The notes under the pieces are model-generated. The model was not told where the DNA came from and did no database searches. It saw nothing but the letters and a program-made list of their open reading frames with translations. A program made the translations under genes and the position numbers. Source: BRH-c25 sp964447145 (GTDB lineage: Bacteria > Bacillota > Clostridia > Lutisporales > Lutisporaceae). Taken from it: a DNA stretch of 24,738 nucleotides. Shown here one piece after another: positions 7,280 to 14,864 of the stretch; within the stretch, counting starts at the first letter, position 1; each line of letters begins with the position of its first letter. Location: the NCBI GenBank assembly GCA_964447145.1, contig CAYURW010000033.1, forward strand, positions 1 through 24,738, given 5' to 3'.

Positions 7280-8884
7280 CTACTCCTCGCTAAGCCAGGT
7301 TTTTAAGAGCTGAGCAACTGTCTCCGGCTTCTGTCCTACAAATTTTTCTATCTTTTTCTTTAATTCGTTCTTGTCATCTGTTTCGATTTCTGCAATCAGT
7401 TCCTGGCTCTCGTCACTCACCGGGATAGTTCTGCCGGGACTGACTTTAGCATATGAGACAGCTTCCTGACCTCCTATCCTTTTCCTGAGAAGAAGGAACA
7501 TAGCGGCGGCAAATATAAGCACTGCAGCAACAGCGGTAGCAATCATAACATAAAATTCTCTTCTCTGATTCCTTGCATCCATTTCCTTAGCTCTATTAAA
7601 ATCATCTTCCAGTTTTGTATCGAATTTCATAAGTGCGATTTTGACGACATCTTTATTGGTACCGTCAGTATTCAGTGGTACCTCATAATTAAAGCCCTGT
7701 ATGGAATAGTCAACCAATTCCTTTACTTTTGATATCAGTTCATCTGGGTTTGCCAATGCTTCCTCATTAAGGTTGTTTTCATTGATAAGTACAGAAACTG
7801 ACAGGGATTGGATATTCCCCATTTCTCTAACGATTTGCTCCCTGATTTCATTAATTTCATAATTAACAATGGAGCTCGCTTCGTTATACTGAGCTTTTGA
7901 CTCATCAATCTCAGCATATTGATTAATGTCTATATTACTGTCAGTACCGGGAACACCCCCGGGTGCCGCATCCACCCATTCTTTTTTTATGTCCTGCATA
8001 TTCCTTACGATACCTGCATTCCTTTCCGTATCAGGGGCGGTATATGTAACTACATCCCTTGTCACATTATTGAAGTCAAGCTTCACTGCTGCGGTGATCC
8101 TTACGTTGTTCATCCCGAATGGTGCTTCCAGGAATTTTGTAATGCTTTTTTCTATATTGTTTTTGACCGCTTCCTGCATTTCCATCTGCGACGAGATCAA
8201 TGCATTGGGAGTCCCCAAATCAGGGACTAGAGACCTTCCATTTTCATCGATTATTGACACCTTGTCCGGCTGGAGGCCCTTGACACTACGCGAAATATAC
8301 TGGACAATGCCATTGACCTGATTTCTGTCAAGAGGAGGGTATCCGGGTTTCATTTTTATAATTAAGGAAGCAGTAGCTTCATTGCTATTTTGGTCAATAA
8401 TAAATGTCTGGTCTTCAGGTATATAGAGGTTGACATCTGCATATTCAACACCCTTGATAGCCTTAAGCCCTTTTTTGAGCTTATTCTGTTTTGCTATAAG
8501 GTACCTTTGGTTCTTTTCATCACTGGTCTCATAAATAGAAGCTTTGGTATCCTCCGGATAAATAGAATCTTCGCCAAACAGCCCTTCAACGGCCAACTGT
8601 GCCCTTAGCTCGTCCACTCTTTCTCTGGGAACATATATTGTAGTACCGCTGATTCTCGTATTGATATTCATCTCTTTAAGCCTTGAAAGAATTATTCCCG
8701 CATCGGATTGCGACAAGTTTGAATATAATATATCCATTTGCGGACGGCTTACATATGCAACAAGGCTGATTATCAATACAACGGATAATACGGAAGCAAT
8801 TACTATCCTTACTTTATGGCCCTTTTCGAGGCCCCCCCAAAACTCACTGAAGCCCATTTTTAATCTATTGAAAAACTCGCCCAT
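7280..8884 (-). CDS. fliF: Flagellar MS-ring protein FliF
   Basis: FliF builds the MS ring in the cytoplasmic membrane, the first structure of the basal body. It has 534 residues. There are two membrane helices, at about residues 25-45 and 444-465, flanking a large extracytoplasmic region with ring-building motifs. MDILYSNLSQSDAGIILSRL (from about residue 50) is the YscJ/FliF signature. The C-terminal cytoplasmic tail ends in ETVAQLLKTWLSEE, the helix that binds the N-terminal domain of FliG. GAGGTG precedes the ATG by 5 bases. The 49-base gap to fliE holds no obvious terminator. Confidence 0.97.
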   Translation of the reverse strand: MGEFFNRLKMGFSEFWGGLEKGHKVRIVIASVLSVVLIISLVAYVSRPQMDILYSNLSQSDAGIILSRLKEMNINTRISGTTIYVPRERVDELRAQLAVEGLFGEDSIYPEDTKASIYETSDEKNQRYLIAKQNKLKKGLKAIKGVEYADVNLYIPEDQTFIIDQNSNEATASLIIKMKPGYPPLDRNQVNGIVQYISRSVKGLQPDKVSIIDENGRSLVPDLGTPNALISSQMEMQEAVKNNIEKSITKFLEAPFGMNNVRITAAVKLDFNNVTRDVVTYTAPDTERNAGIVRNMQDIKKEWVDAAPGGVPGTDSNIDINQYAEIDESKAQYNEASSIVNYEINEIREQIVREMGNIQSLSVSVLINENNLNEEALANPDELISKVKELVDYSIQGFNYEVPLNTDGTNKDVVKIALMKFDTKLEDDFNRAKEMDARNQRREFYVMIATAVAAVLIFAAAMFLLLRKRIGGQEAVSYAKVSPGRTIPVSDESQELIAEIETDDKNELKKKIEKFVGQKPETVAQLLKTWLSEE

Positions 8885-8933
8885 TCAATCACCTCACGTT
8901 ACTAGTGCAGACTATACTGCTTCTTAAGTATTT

Positions 8934-9227
8934 CTAAACAGGCATCCTCATTATTTCCTGATATGCTTCCAGAATCTTGTTCCGGATCTGTATTGTAAAT
9001 TGAAGGGCAATATCTGCCTTTTCTGCGGCAATCATCACTTGATGCAGATTATCCTTCTTTCCCATTGCAAAGGCCTCATTCAAACGTTCCGATTCCAATT
9101 GAAGCCTATTTGTTTCCTGAATTGCATTGTTCAAAAAATCCATGAAGGGTACTTTGTCTTTTAGGGCTGCTTCGTTCTTGATTCCTGCACCAATGTTAAG
9201 GTTCTGTATTGGAAAATCAACTTTCAT
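8934..9227 (-). CDS. fliE: Flagellar hook-basal body complex protein FliE
   Basis: FliE is the adaptor between the MS ring and the proximal rod, and an early substrate of the flagellar export system. The protein has 97 residues, normal for the family. It contains MDFLNNAIQETNRLQLESERL and ends with IALQFTIQIRNKILEAYQEIMRMPV, the conserved C-terminal helix that packs with rod subunits. There is no cleavable signal peptide. GGAGGATAGGAT lies directly upstream of the ATG. It sits 15 bases after flgC in the same operon. Confidence 0.95.
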   Translation of the reverse strand: MKVDFPIQNLNIGAGIKNEAALKDKVPFMDFLNNAIQETNRLQLESERLNEAFAMGKKDNLHQVMIAAEKADIALQFTIQIRNKILEAYQEIMRMPV

Positions 9228-9242
9228 ATCCTATCCTCCGTC

Positions 9243-9686
9243 TTATCCTCTGCCTATTTCCAGGGCCTTCATTGCCATGCCCTTTGCAGAATTGATTGCG
9301 GTAACATTTGCCTCATATGCCCTGCTTGCAGATATCATATTCACCATTTCTGTCATTATATCAATATTCGGCATCTTTACATAACCCTTTTCATCCGCAT
9401 CCGGATGTCCCGGGTCATAAACCGACTTGAAGGGTGATTTGTCTTCTATGATGCCGGATACTTTAACCCCCGATCCTATGAGATTCCTGCTGGCATCGTT
9501 CAAAAAATCACTAAAAACCGCCGGTCTGTCTTCTTCCTGAAAAACAGCCACCTGCCTTCTGTAGGGAGTTCCGTTTGCAGTTCTTGTTGTGTTGACATTG
9601 GCTATATTCCTGGATATTATATCCATTCTTAGTTTTTCTGCAGTCAAACCGGAAGCACTAATAGTAATTGAGTTTAAGAAAGCCAT
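9243..9686 (-). CDS. flgC: Flagellar basal-body rod protein FlgC
   Basis: FlgC is a proximal rod subunit that crosses the periplasmic side of the basal body. It has 147 residues. The N-terminus carries the rod-family signature ISASGLTAEKLRMDIISRN followed by IANVNTTRT, and the C-terminus carries EMVNMISASRAYEANVTAIN. These two helices pair in the assembled rod. The ATG is preceded by GGGAGG, a site that overlaps the flgB stop codon (GGGAGGTAA), so flgB and flgC are tightly coupled. Confidence 0.96.
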   Translation of the reverse strand: MAFLNSITISASGLTAEKLRMDIISRNIANVNTTRTANGTPYRRQVAVFQEEDRPAVFSDFLNDASRNLIGSGVKVSGIIEDKSPFKSVYDPGHPDADEKGYVKMPNIDIMTEMVNMISASRAYEANVTAINSAKGMAMKALEIGRG

Positions 9687-9691
9687 TATTA

Positions 9692-10096
9692 TTACCTCCC
9701 GTTAATTGCTAATTTAATTTTGCCGAACTCCTTCGACATCTGAGCGATCAGTGCATTGTATTTTATGGTATTCCTGGCCAGTTCAGCCATTTCGACATCT
9801 ATATCCACATTATTGCCATCTCTGCGCATAGAGGTAGAATTCTCCTGGATAACCATAGGTGAGATTGCCATTTTATTGTCCTTTCCTATTGGCAAAAATC
9901 TACTGTCCTTTTTTGTGGCCGATATTTGGAATGTATCTGATGCTCCAACTAATAGTTCCTCAAATCTGACACTAGATTTTTTGAAGTTTGGAGTATTAAC
10001 ATTTGCTATGTTGTTTGAAATTACCTCATTCCTCAGCCAAGCTGCATCAAGAGCCCTTTCAAGCATCAGGCTTTTATTGCCTATTTTGTCAATCAT
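9692..10096 (-). CDS. flgB: Flagellar basal-body rod protein FlgB
   Basis: FlgB is a proximal rod protein and the first gene of this flagellar operon. It has 134 residues. It shows LERALDAAWLRNEVISNNIANVNTPNFKKS near the N-terminus, and the C-terminal region from about residue 100 (VDIDVEMAELARNTIKYNALI) pairs with the N-terminal helix in rod proteins. AGGAGG at 10105-10110 lies 8 bases before the ATG. A sigma-A-like promoter lies just upstream and a Spo0A-like box further upstream. The gap of Ns lies some 370 bases upstream, so the full control region cannot be seen. Confidence 0.96.
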   Translation of the reverse strand: MIDKIGNKSLMLERALDAAWLRNEVISNNIANVNTPNFKKSSVRFEELLVGASDTFQISATKKDSRFLPIGKDNKMAISPMVIQENSTSMRRDGNNVDIDVEMAELARNTIKYNALIAQMSKEFGKIKLAINGR

Positions 10097-10138
10097 CGGA
10101 ACAACCTCCTCTGCAGGTATACCCCTGCCTTTCCTATG

Positions 10139-10167
10139 AGTATCTCTAATACATTATTCAATGTCTA
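10139..10167 (-). promoter_or_regulatory. Candidate sigma-A-type promoter of the flgB operon
   Basis: On the minus strand, TAGACA (10162-10167) and GATACT (10139-10144) are separated by exactly 17 bases, with an AT-rich run just upstream. Transcription would start near 10132, giving a leader of about 36 bases that includes GCAGG/CCTGC arms (10113-10128) around GGTATA and the AGGAGG site of flgB. The -10 match is only moderate (4 of 6). Confidence 0.45.
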
Positions 10168-10204
10168 TCCTAAAATGTAAAAATATATATATATCAGTTT
10201 ATAT

Positions 10205-10211
10205 TTCGACA
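10205..10211 (-). promoter_or_regulatory. Candidate Spo0A box upstream of flgB
   Basis: The minus strand reads TGTCGAA, an exact match to the core Spo0A-binding box as known from Bacillus and Clostridium. It is about 75 bases upstream of the inferred start of the flgB transcript. A 7-base match can occur by chance, so this is a suggestion only. Confidence 0.3.
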
Positions 10212-10419
10212 TAAACCTTATATTTCCTTTGTTATTCTAACATTTTATTTAACTATATTTCGCACTATTCATTTTACATTATCGGAAAAATGCGTCTTAC
10301 TCCACATTTGATTCCATGCACCTTTTCTAAATGAAATTCTGGCGCGGGCACCTAAATCAATGGGATTCACTCGTATTTACAAAAGGAGCTGTGCACTAAT
10401 TAATTAGCGCGATAACCCC

Positions 10420-10468
10420 AATACAAAAAGAATTAGTTAAAGCTTCGGCTAAACTAATTCTTTGTATT
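10420..10468 (+). repeat. Long imperfect hairpin with cUUCGg tetraloop at the contig edge
   Basis: Left arm: 10420-10443, starting AATACAAAAAG and ending AAAGC. Right arm: 10448-10468, starting GCTAAACT and ending TTTGTATT. They pair over about 20 bases with small bulges. The loop is TTCG at 10444-10447 closed by C-G, the extra-stable RNA form when read on the plus strand. The stem ends two bases before the assembly gap, which suggests that it belongs to a repeated element, although this cannot be tested in the window. Confidence 0.6.
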
Positions 10469-10469
10469 A

Positions 10470-10569
10470 NNNNNNNNNNNNNNNNNNNNNNNNNNNNNNN
10501 NNNNNNNNNNNNNNNNNNNNNNNNNNNNNNNNNNNNNNNNNNNNNNNNNNNNNNNNNNNNNNNNNNNNN
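10470..10569. other. Assembly gap (100 Ns)
   Basis: Exactly 100 undetermined bases, the conventional size for a scaffold gap of unknown length. The true distance between codY and flgB, and any element within it, cannot be known from this window. Confidence 0.99.
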
Positions 10570-10624
10570 TACCATAGAATTTGCTCTATACCCTGATACA
10601 ATACCTTAAGTGTATTCGGCATAG

Positions 10625-11407
10625 CTATTTGATCTTTTTGAGTTCCTCCTGAAGCTTGTCGTTTAAGATCCTGATATGGGTCCCTTTCATCCCCAGGGAC
10701 CTTGATTCGATAACCCCTGCACTTTCGAATTTTCTCAATGCATTTACGATCACCGATCTTGTTATTCCAACCTTGTCCGCAATTTTACTTGCAACAAGAA
10801 GGCCCTCATTTCCTTCAAGCTCTCTGAAGATATGTTCTATCGCCTCAAGCTCGGAATAGGAAAGGGTTCCTATTGCCATTTGCACAACTGCCTTCTTTCT
10901 GGCTTCTTCTTCAATTTCATCATTCTTGGATCTCAGAATCTCCAAACCTACTACAGTGGCCCCATATTCGGCTATAACCAAATCCCCCTCTGTAAACTCT
11001 TCATTATACTTGCCCAGTATAACAGTGCCAAGCCTTTCCCCACTGCCGTTTACCGGTACTATTGTAGAATATTTCGTGCCCATGCCGCATTTTGCACTAT
11101 TGTCAATTACGCATATATTTTCCCTGTTAATAAGATTCGCTCTTGTATCGTGATAGACGAGCAAAGATTTGTTATATTCATCTGGAAATCGCTCGTCCGC
11201 CAAAAGTTCATTTACCAAGTAATCGCATTCTTTTGCGGTACCCAGTGCATACCCCAGGATCCTGCCTTTCCTACTCAATATATATACATTTGCGTTCAAA
11301 ACCTCACTGAGCGCATGGCTCAGGTCATGGAAGGATACAGACTGTGAACCCGACGTCTGCAGCACTTTACTTACTTTCCTCATTTTTTCCAATAGTGTAG
11401 AGCCCAT
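10625..11407 (-). CDS. codY: Global nutritional regulator CodY
   Basis: CodY senses GTP and branched-chain amino acids and represses or activates stationary-phase, motility and metabolic genes in low-GC Gram-positive bacteria. From the ATG at 11407 it has 260 residues, close to the 259 of the Bacillus protein. The longer frame to 11506 lacks family similarity, and AGGAGG (11413-11418) sits 5 bases before 11407. The N-terminal ligand-binding GAF domain covers about residues 1-150. EYGATVVGLEILRSK leads into the linker. The C-terminal winged helix-turn-helix (about 203-245) contains VGITRSVIVNALRKFESAGV and ESRSLGMKGTHI, the nearly invariant DNA-binding part. It lies directly upstream of the flagellar operon. 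Confidence 0.97.
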   Translation of the reverse strand: MGSTLLEKMRKVSKVLQTSGSQSVSFHDLSHALSEVLNANVYILSRKGRILGYALGTAKECDYLVNELLADERFPDEYNKSLLVYHDTRANLINRENICVIDNSAKCGMGTKYSTIVPVNGSGERLGTVILGKYNEEFTEGDLVIAEYGATVVGLEILRSKNDEIEEEARKKAVVQMAIGTLSYSELEAIEHIFRELEGNEGLLVASKIADKVGITRSVIVNALRKFESAGVIESRSLGMKGTHIRILNDKLQEELKKIK

Positions 11408-11434
11408 ATTTTCCTCCTTATAATAGCAAGATTT

Positions 11435-11513
11435 CAAAAGGGGTCTTTTGTTATTTAAAGAACCTGTCCTGCATATATGCGCTGCATTTGCAGCAATAAA
11501 TGGCATTTATTGC
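11435..11513 (-). other. Cluster of small hairpins in the hslU-codY gap
   Basis: The 110-base gap between hslU and codY contains four inverted repeats. GCAATAAAT/ATTTATTGC (arms 11493-11501 and 11505-11513) is a perfect 9-base stem with a 3-base loop. CTGCA/TGCAG (11482-11493) and GCATATATGC (11471-11480) follow. CAAAAG/CTTTTG (11435-11450) encloses 4 bases and lies 16 bases upstream of the codY ribosome binding site. None is followed by a U-tract on the minus strand, so they look like RNA processing or translation-control elements rather than terminators. Confidence 0.4.
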
Positions 11514-11517
11514 CCAT

Positions 11518-12915
11518 TCAAATAATGTAGTTACTTGTGTCTTTTCTTTTGATATCGTACATCAGTGCTTCGTCAACATATTCCTTTGTAATTGTCAGGC
11601 TATCCCTTCCCATTTCGGGAGCTTCAAAGGATATGTCTTCAAAAAGCTTTTCCATTACTGTGTAAAGCCTTCTCGCCCCGATATTTTCATATTGTTCGTT
11701 CATAAATGCTGCAACAGATGCCAATTCAGAAATTGCAGCCTCTTCAAAAGTCACATTTATTCCTTCTGTTCCGAGCAAAGCCTTGTACTGTTTGATCAAT
11801 GCATTATTGGGTTTAGTCAGAATCTCCTTGAAATTCTCTTCATTCAGGCTGGAAAGCTCTACCCTTACAGGAAATCTTCCCTGAAGCTCCGGTATCAAAT
11901 CCGAAACCTTTGATACATGAAAAGCGCCGGCAGCAATAAACAGCATATAGTCGGTCTTAACGGGACCGTATCTGGTTATTACAGTGCTTCCTTCCACTAT
12001 CGGCAGTATATCCCTCTGTACGCCTTCTCTGGACACATCAGGCCCATTTCCGTAGCTTTTTCCGGCAATCTTGTCAATTTCATCTATAAAAATTATTCCG
12101 CGCTCCTCTGCCTTTTTAATGGCTTCCTCAATAACATCATCCATATCTATAAGCTTTTGCGCTTCTTGCTGGGTCAGGAGCTTCAATGCCTCCTTGATTG
12201 TTACCTTCCTTCTTTTTGTCTTCTTTGGCAATATGCCCCCGAACATATCCTGAAGGTTAATACTCATTTGATCCATACCAGGCCCTGAGAGCATTTCTAT
12301 GTTATGTCCCGAAGAGTCCTCTATTTCAACTTCAATAATCTGTTTATCCAGCTCTCCGCTCTTGATCTTCTGCATTACATAGTAGCGGTTATCCGCCAGA
12401 GCATCATCTTTTTGTTTTGCTGCCTCATTTTCTTCTTCCTTGTTACCACCGTAATTAAACAACATTTCAAAGGGGTTTTGGTGAGTATTGCTTTTGTGAG
12501 CCGAGGGCACCAATATTTCCGATACCTTCTCTGCAGCCATATCAAAGGCCCTCTCATTCACCTGGGAAATCTTCTCGGCTTTGACCATTCTGACCGAGAA
12601 TTCTATCAAATCCCTTATTATTGATTCTACATCCCTTCCTACATAGCCTACTTCGGTAAACTTCGTTGCCTCGACTTTAATAAAAGGAGCATTGACCAAT
12701 TTGGCTATTCTTCTGGCTATTTCCGTTTTTCCGACCCCAGTGGGGCCTATCATTAATATATTTTTGGGAGTGATCTCCGCCCTCATTTCATCTTCAAGAA
12801 GGTTCCTTCTGTACCTGTCACGCAATGCTACAGCTACGGATTTTTTGGCCTTGTCCTGTCCTATAATGTATTTGTCCAGTTCTGATACTATTTGTTTCGG
12901 GGTCAGCTCATTCAT
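11518..12915 (-). CDS. hslU: ATP-dependent protease ATPase subunit HslU (ClpY/CodX)
   Basis: HslU is the AAA+ unfoldase that feeds substrates into the HslV peptidase. It has 465 residues. The start MNELTPKQIVSELDKYIIGQ is typical. Walker A is GPTGVGKT (57-64). The pore loop GYVGRD is at 90-95. A charged I domain inserted at about 110-235 is characteristic of HslU rather than ClpX. Walker B is IIFIDEIDKI (274-283). The C-terminal AAA lid ends in NYII, the tail that in this family inserts between HslV subunits. TAGGAGG precedes the ATG by 5 bases, and hslV ends 10 bases upstream. Confidence 0.97.
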   Translation of the reverse strand: MNELTPKQIVSELDKYIIGQDKAKKSVAVALRDRYRRNLLEDEMRAEITPKNILMIGPTGVGKTEIARRIAKLVNAPFIKVEATKFTEVGYVGRDVESIIRDLIEFSVRMVKAEKISQVNERAFDMAAEKVSEILVPSAHKSNTHQNPFEMLFNYGGNKEEENEAAKQKDDALADNRYYVMQKIKSGELDKQIIEVEIEDSSGHNIEMLSGPGMDQMSINLQDMFGGILPKKTKRRKVTIKEALKLLTQQEAQKLIDMDDVIEEAIKKAEERGIIFIDEIDKIAGKSYGNGPDVSREGVQRDILPIVEGSTVITRYGPVKTDYMLFIAAGAFHVSKVSDLIPELQGRFPVRVELSSLNEENFKEILTKPNNALIKQYKALLGTEGINVTFEEAAISELASVAAFMNEQYENIGARRLYTVMEKLFEDISFEAPEMGRDSLTITKEYVDEALMYDIKRKDTSNYII

Positions 12916-12924
12916 AGGATCCTC

Positions 12925-13455
12925 CTATAATTCCTCGACTATTATGTTATTGTTGGTAAAAACGCATATTGTAGATGCTATCTCTAATGATTTCCGGGCA
13001 ATTTCGGTTGGTGAAAGGGCAGTATTCTGAATAAGGGCCTTTGCTGCAGCCAGTGCATAATTTCCTCCCGAGCCTATAGCTACTACACCATCATCTGGTT
13101 CTATTACCTCACCGCTTCCTGAAATAACAAGGAGTGATTCATTATCCATAGCAATCAGCATGGCCTCCAATTGCCTTAATATCCTATCCCTTCTCCAATC
13201 CTTCGCCAGCTCAATTGCGGCTCTCTTAAGATTGCCGCTATGCTGCTCCAGCTTTTCTTCCAATTTATCGGATAATGTAAAAGCATCTGATACTGAGCCG
13301 GCAAAACCAATAAGCACCTTGCCGCCAAACAGTGTTCTGACTTTTTTAGCAGTGGACTTTATTATAGTGCTTTGGCTTAATGTAACCTGCCCATCACCTG
13401 CAATTGCACCCTTTCCATCCCGTTTTACTGCCGCTATTGTGGTCCCGTGAAACAT
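12925..13455 (-). CDS. hslV: ATP-dependent protease peptidase subunit HslV (ClpQ/CodW)
   Basis: HslV is the proteasome-like threonine (or serine) peptidase of the HslUV complex. From the ATG at 13455, preceded by GGAGG, it has 176 residues, the normal length. A longer frame to 13548 adds 31 residues unlike the family and would cover the promoter. The protein starts MFHGTTIAAV. The first Thr (residue 5) is the expected nucleophile exposed after removal of the short propeptide, as in Gram-negative HslV. GDGQVT is at 20-25, and GSGGNYALAAAKAL marks the conserved region near residue 130. It is the first gene of hslV-hslU-codY. Confidence 0.96.
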   Translation of the reverse strand: MFHGTTIAAVKRDGKGAIAGDGQVTLSQSTIIKSTAKKVRTLFGGKVLIGFAGSVSDAFTLSDKLEEKLEQHSGNLKRAAIELAKDWRRDRILRQLEAMLIAMDNESLLVISGSGEVIEPDDGVVAIGSGGNYALAAAKALIQNTALSPTEIARKSLEIASTICVFTNNNIIVEEL

Positions 13456-13519
13456 AATTCCCTCCATATTTAACAAAAATGAACTAATATTCATAAAAGT
13501 CAAAAAACTTGCTAAGCCA

Positions 13520-13548
13520 AATATAACATAAGGATTTACAGATTTCAA
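13520..13548 (-). promoter_or_regulatory. Candidate sigma-A-type promoter of hslV-hslU-codY
   Basis: TTGAAA (13543-13548) and TATATT (13520-13525) on the minus strand are 17 bases apart, each matching 5 of 6 consensus bases. The -35 box overlaps the last codons of trmFO. Transcription would begin near 13513, giving a leader of about 57 bases before the hslV ATG. Confidence 0.55.
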
Positions 13549-14864
13549 CCATTTAACTCCGAATGAATAAACATATCCAGGTCCTTTAGGGCCCTTCCTG
13601 CATAATAGCTACTTTTTTCCTTTTTATTCTTAATTGTATACTCCGGCTGCGGAAATATACCAAAGTTTACGTTCATTGGTTGAAAAACCTTTATGGTACT
13701 ATCCGTTATGTAACGACACAAAGCCCCGTGAGACGTTGTATCAGGAAAGATAATGGGCTTCATGCCCCTTATAACTCTTGACATATTAATTCCCGCAACT
13801 AATCCCGAAGAAGCTGATTCAACATAACCTTCAACCCCTGTAAGCTGTCCTGCAAAAAATATATTATCGCTGCCCTGAAACTGAAGGGTGGGTTTTAATA
13901 CTTTAGGCGAATTAATAAAAGTGTTTCTGTGCATTACACCATACCTTACAAATTCTGCGTCCTCAAGGCCGGGTATCATACTGAACACCCTCTTTTGTTC
14001 TCCCCATTTCAAATGTGTCTGAAACCCTACAATGTTGTACAGGGTACCTTTTTCATTGTCCTGTCTTAACTGCACTACACCGTAGGGCTGCTTGCCTGTC
14101 CTCGGGTCAATGAGACCAACAGGCTTTAGGGGACCAAAAAGTAATGTTTTTGGTCCCCGTTTTCCCATTGTTTCAACGGGCATGCAGCCTTCAAAAACGA
14201 CCTCTTTTTCAAAACTTTTAATGGGAGCGACCTCTGCGCTGATAAGTTCCTTGTGGAATCTCCTGTATTCTTCCGAAGTCATCGGGCAATTAATATAATC
14301 ATTGTCTCCTTTGTCATATCTTGATGCTTTAAATACCTTCTCCTGATTGATTGAATCATAGGTTACTATGGGAGCAGCAGCATCGTAAAAGTACAAATAA
14401 TCGCTTTCCAGAAGAAGACTGATATTCTCAGAAAACTTTTCCGAGGTAAGAGGGCCGGTTGCCACAATTACATAATCCCCCTTAGGTATCTCTGTGATCT
14501 CTTCCCTTATTATCTCAATATTTGGATGATTAGTGATTTTGTCAGTAATTTCCTGGGAAAAGCCCTCTCTATCGACTGCCAGTGCTCCTCCTGCAGGCAA
14601 AGCTTTGTTATCGGCACATTCCATAATAAGGGAACCAAGTCTGCGCATTTCTTCCTTAAGAAGTCCCACTGCATTTTCCAGCTGTCTTGCACGAAAAGAA
14701 TTGCTGCAGACCAACTCGCCAAACTTGTCTGTATGATGTGCCGGTGTATTGCGTACCGGTCTCATTTCATAGAGCTTTACCCTGATGCCTCTGCTTGCGA
14801 TTTGCCATGCCGCTTCGCTGCCGGCTAAACCTGCTCCTATAATATTCACATGGTCATTCAACAC
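13545..14864 (-). CDS. trmFO: Folate-dependent tRNA m5U54 methyltransferase TrmFO
   Basis: TrmFO makes 5-methyluridine at position 54 in the T-loop of tRNAs, using methylenetetrahydrofolate and FAD. It has 439 residues. The N-terminal FAD-binding motif is GAGLAGSEAAW (10-20). Cys53 in LVCSNSFRA and Cys227 in EGCMPVETMGKRGPK correspond to the two conserved catalytic cysteines of the Bacillus enzyme. The GTG at 14864 is taken as start, with AAGAAGGTG just upstream; a TTG three bases later is an alternative. The start overlaps the end of topA by 11 bases, so the two are coupled. Confidence 0.96.
   Translation of the reverse strand: MLNDHVNIIGAGLAGSEAAWQIASRGIRVKLYEMRPVRNTPAHHTDKFGELVCSNSFRARQLENAVGLLKEEMRRLGSLIMECADNKALPAGGALAVDREGFSQEITDKITNHPNIEIIREEITEIPKGDYVIVATGPLTSEKFSENISLLLESDYLYFYDAAAPIVTYDSINQEKVFKASRYDKGDNDYINCPMTSEEYRRFHKELISAEVAPIKSFEKEVVFEGCMPVETMGKRGPKTLLFGPLKPVGLIDPRTGKQPYGVVQLRQDNEKGTLYNIVGFQTHLKWGEQKRVFSMIPGLEDAEFVRYGVMHRNTFINSPKVLKPTLQFQGSDNIFFAGQLTGVEGYVESASSGLVAGINMSRVIRGMKPIIFPDTTSHGALCRYITDSTIKVFQPMNVNFGIFPQPEYTIKNKKEKSSYYAGRALKDLDMFIHSELNG

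Larger units (their letters stand above)
10097..10624. other. Intergenic control region between codY and flgB, 528 bases including a 100-N gap
   Basis: I see no convincing gene here. From flgB upward the region holds a short palindrome, a promoter-like pair, an AT-rich run (about 10178-10197), a Spo0A-like box, about 200 bases without a clear feature, a long cUUCGg hairpin (10420-10468), 100 Ns, and 55 bases of AT-rich sequence after the codY stop. No clean codY terminator is visible on the sequenced side. In Bacillus subtilis the corresponding interval carries the fla/che promoters and their regulator sites, so the missing bases fall in a functionally important place. Confidence 0.8.

Noticed and set aside
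10279..10286. Minus-strand TCCGATAA, like the -10 of sigma-D/sigma-28 flagellar promoters
   Set aside because: No TAAA-type -35 at 14-16 bases upstream, so only half of the promoter is present.
11408..11506. N-terminal extension of CodY by 33 residues
   Set aside because: The extension covers the hairpin-rich intergenic region and the ribosome binding site, and it has no family similarity.
13456..13548. N-terminal extension of HslV by 31 hydrophobic residues that might look like a signal peptide
   Set aside because: HslV is cytoplasmic, GGAGG precedes the ATG at 13455, and the extension would cover the promoter.
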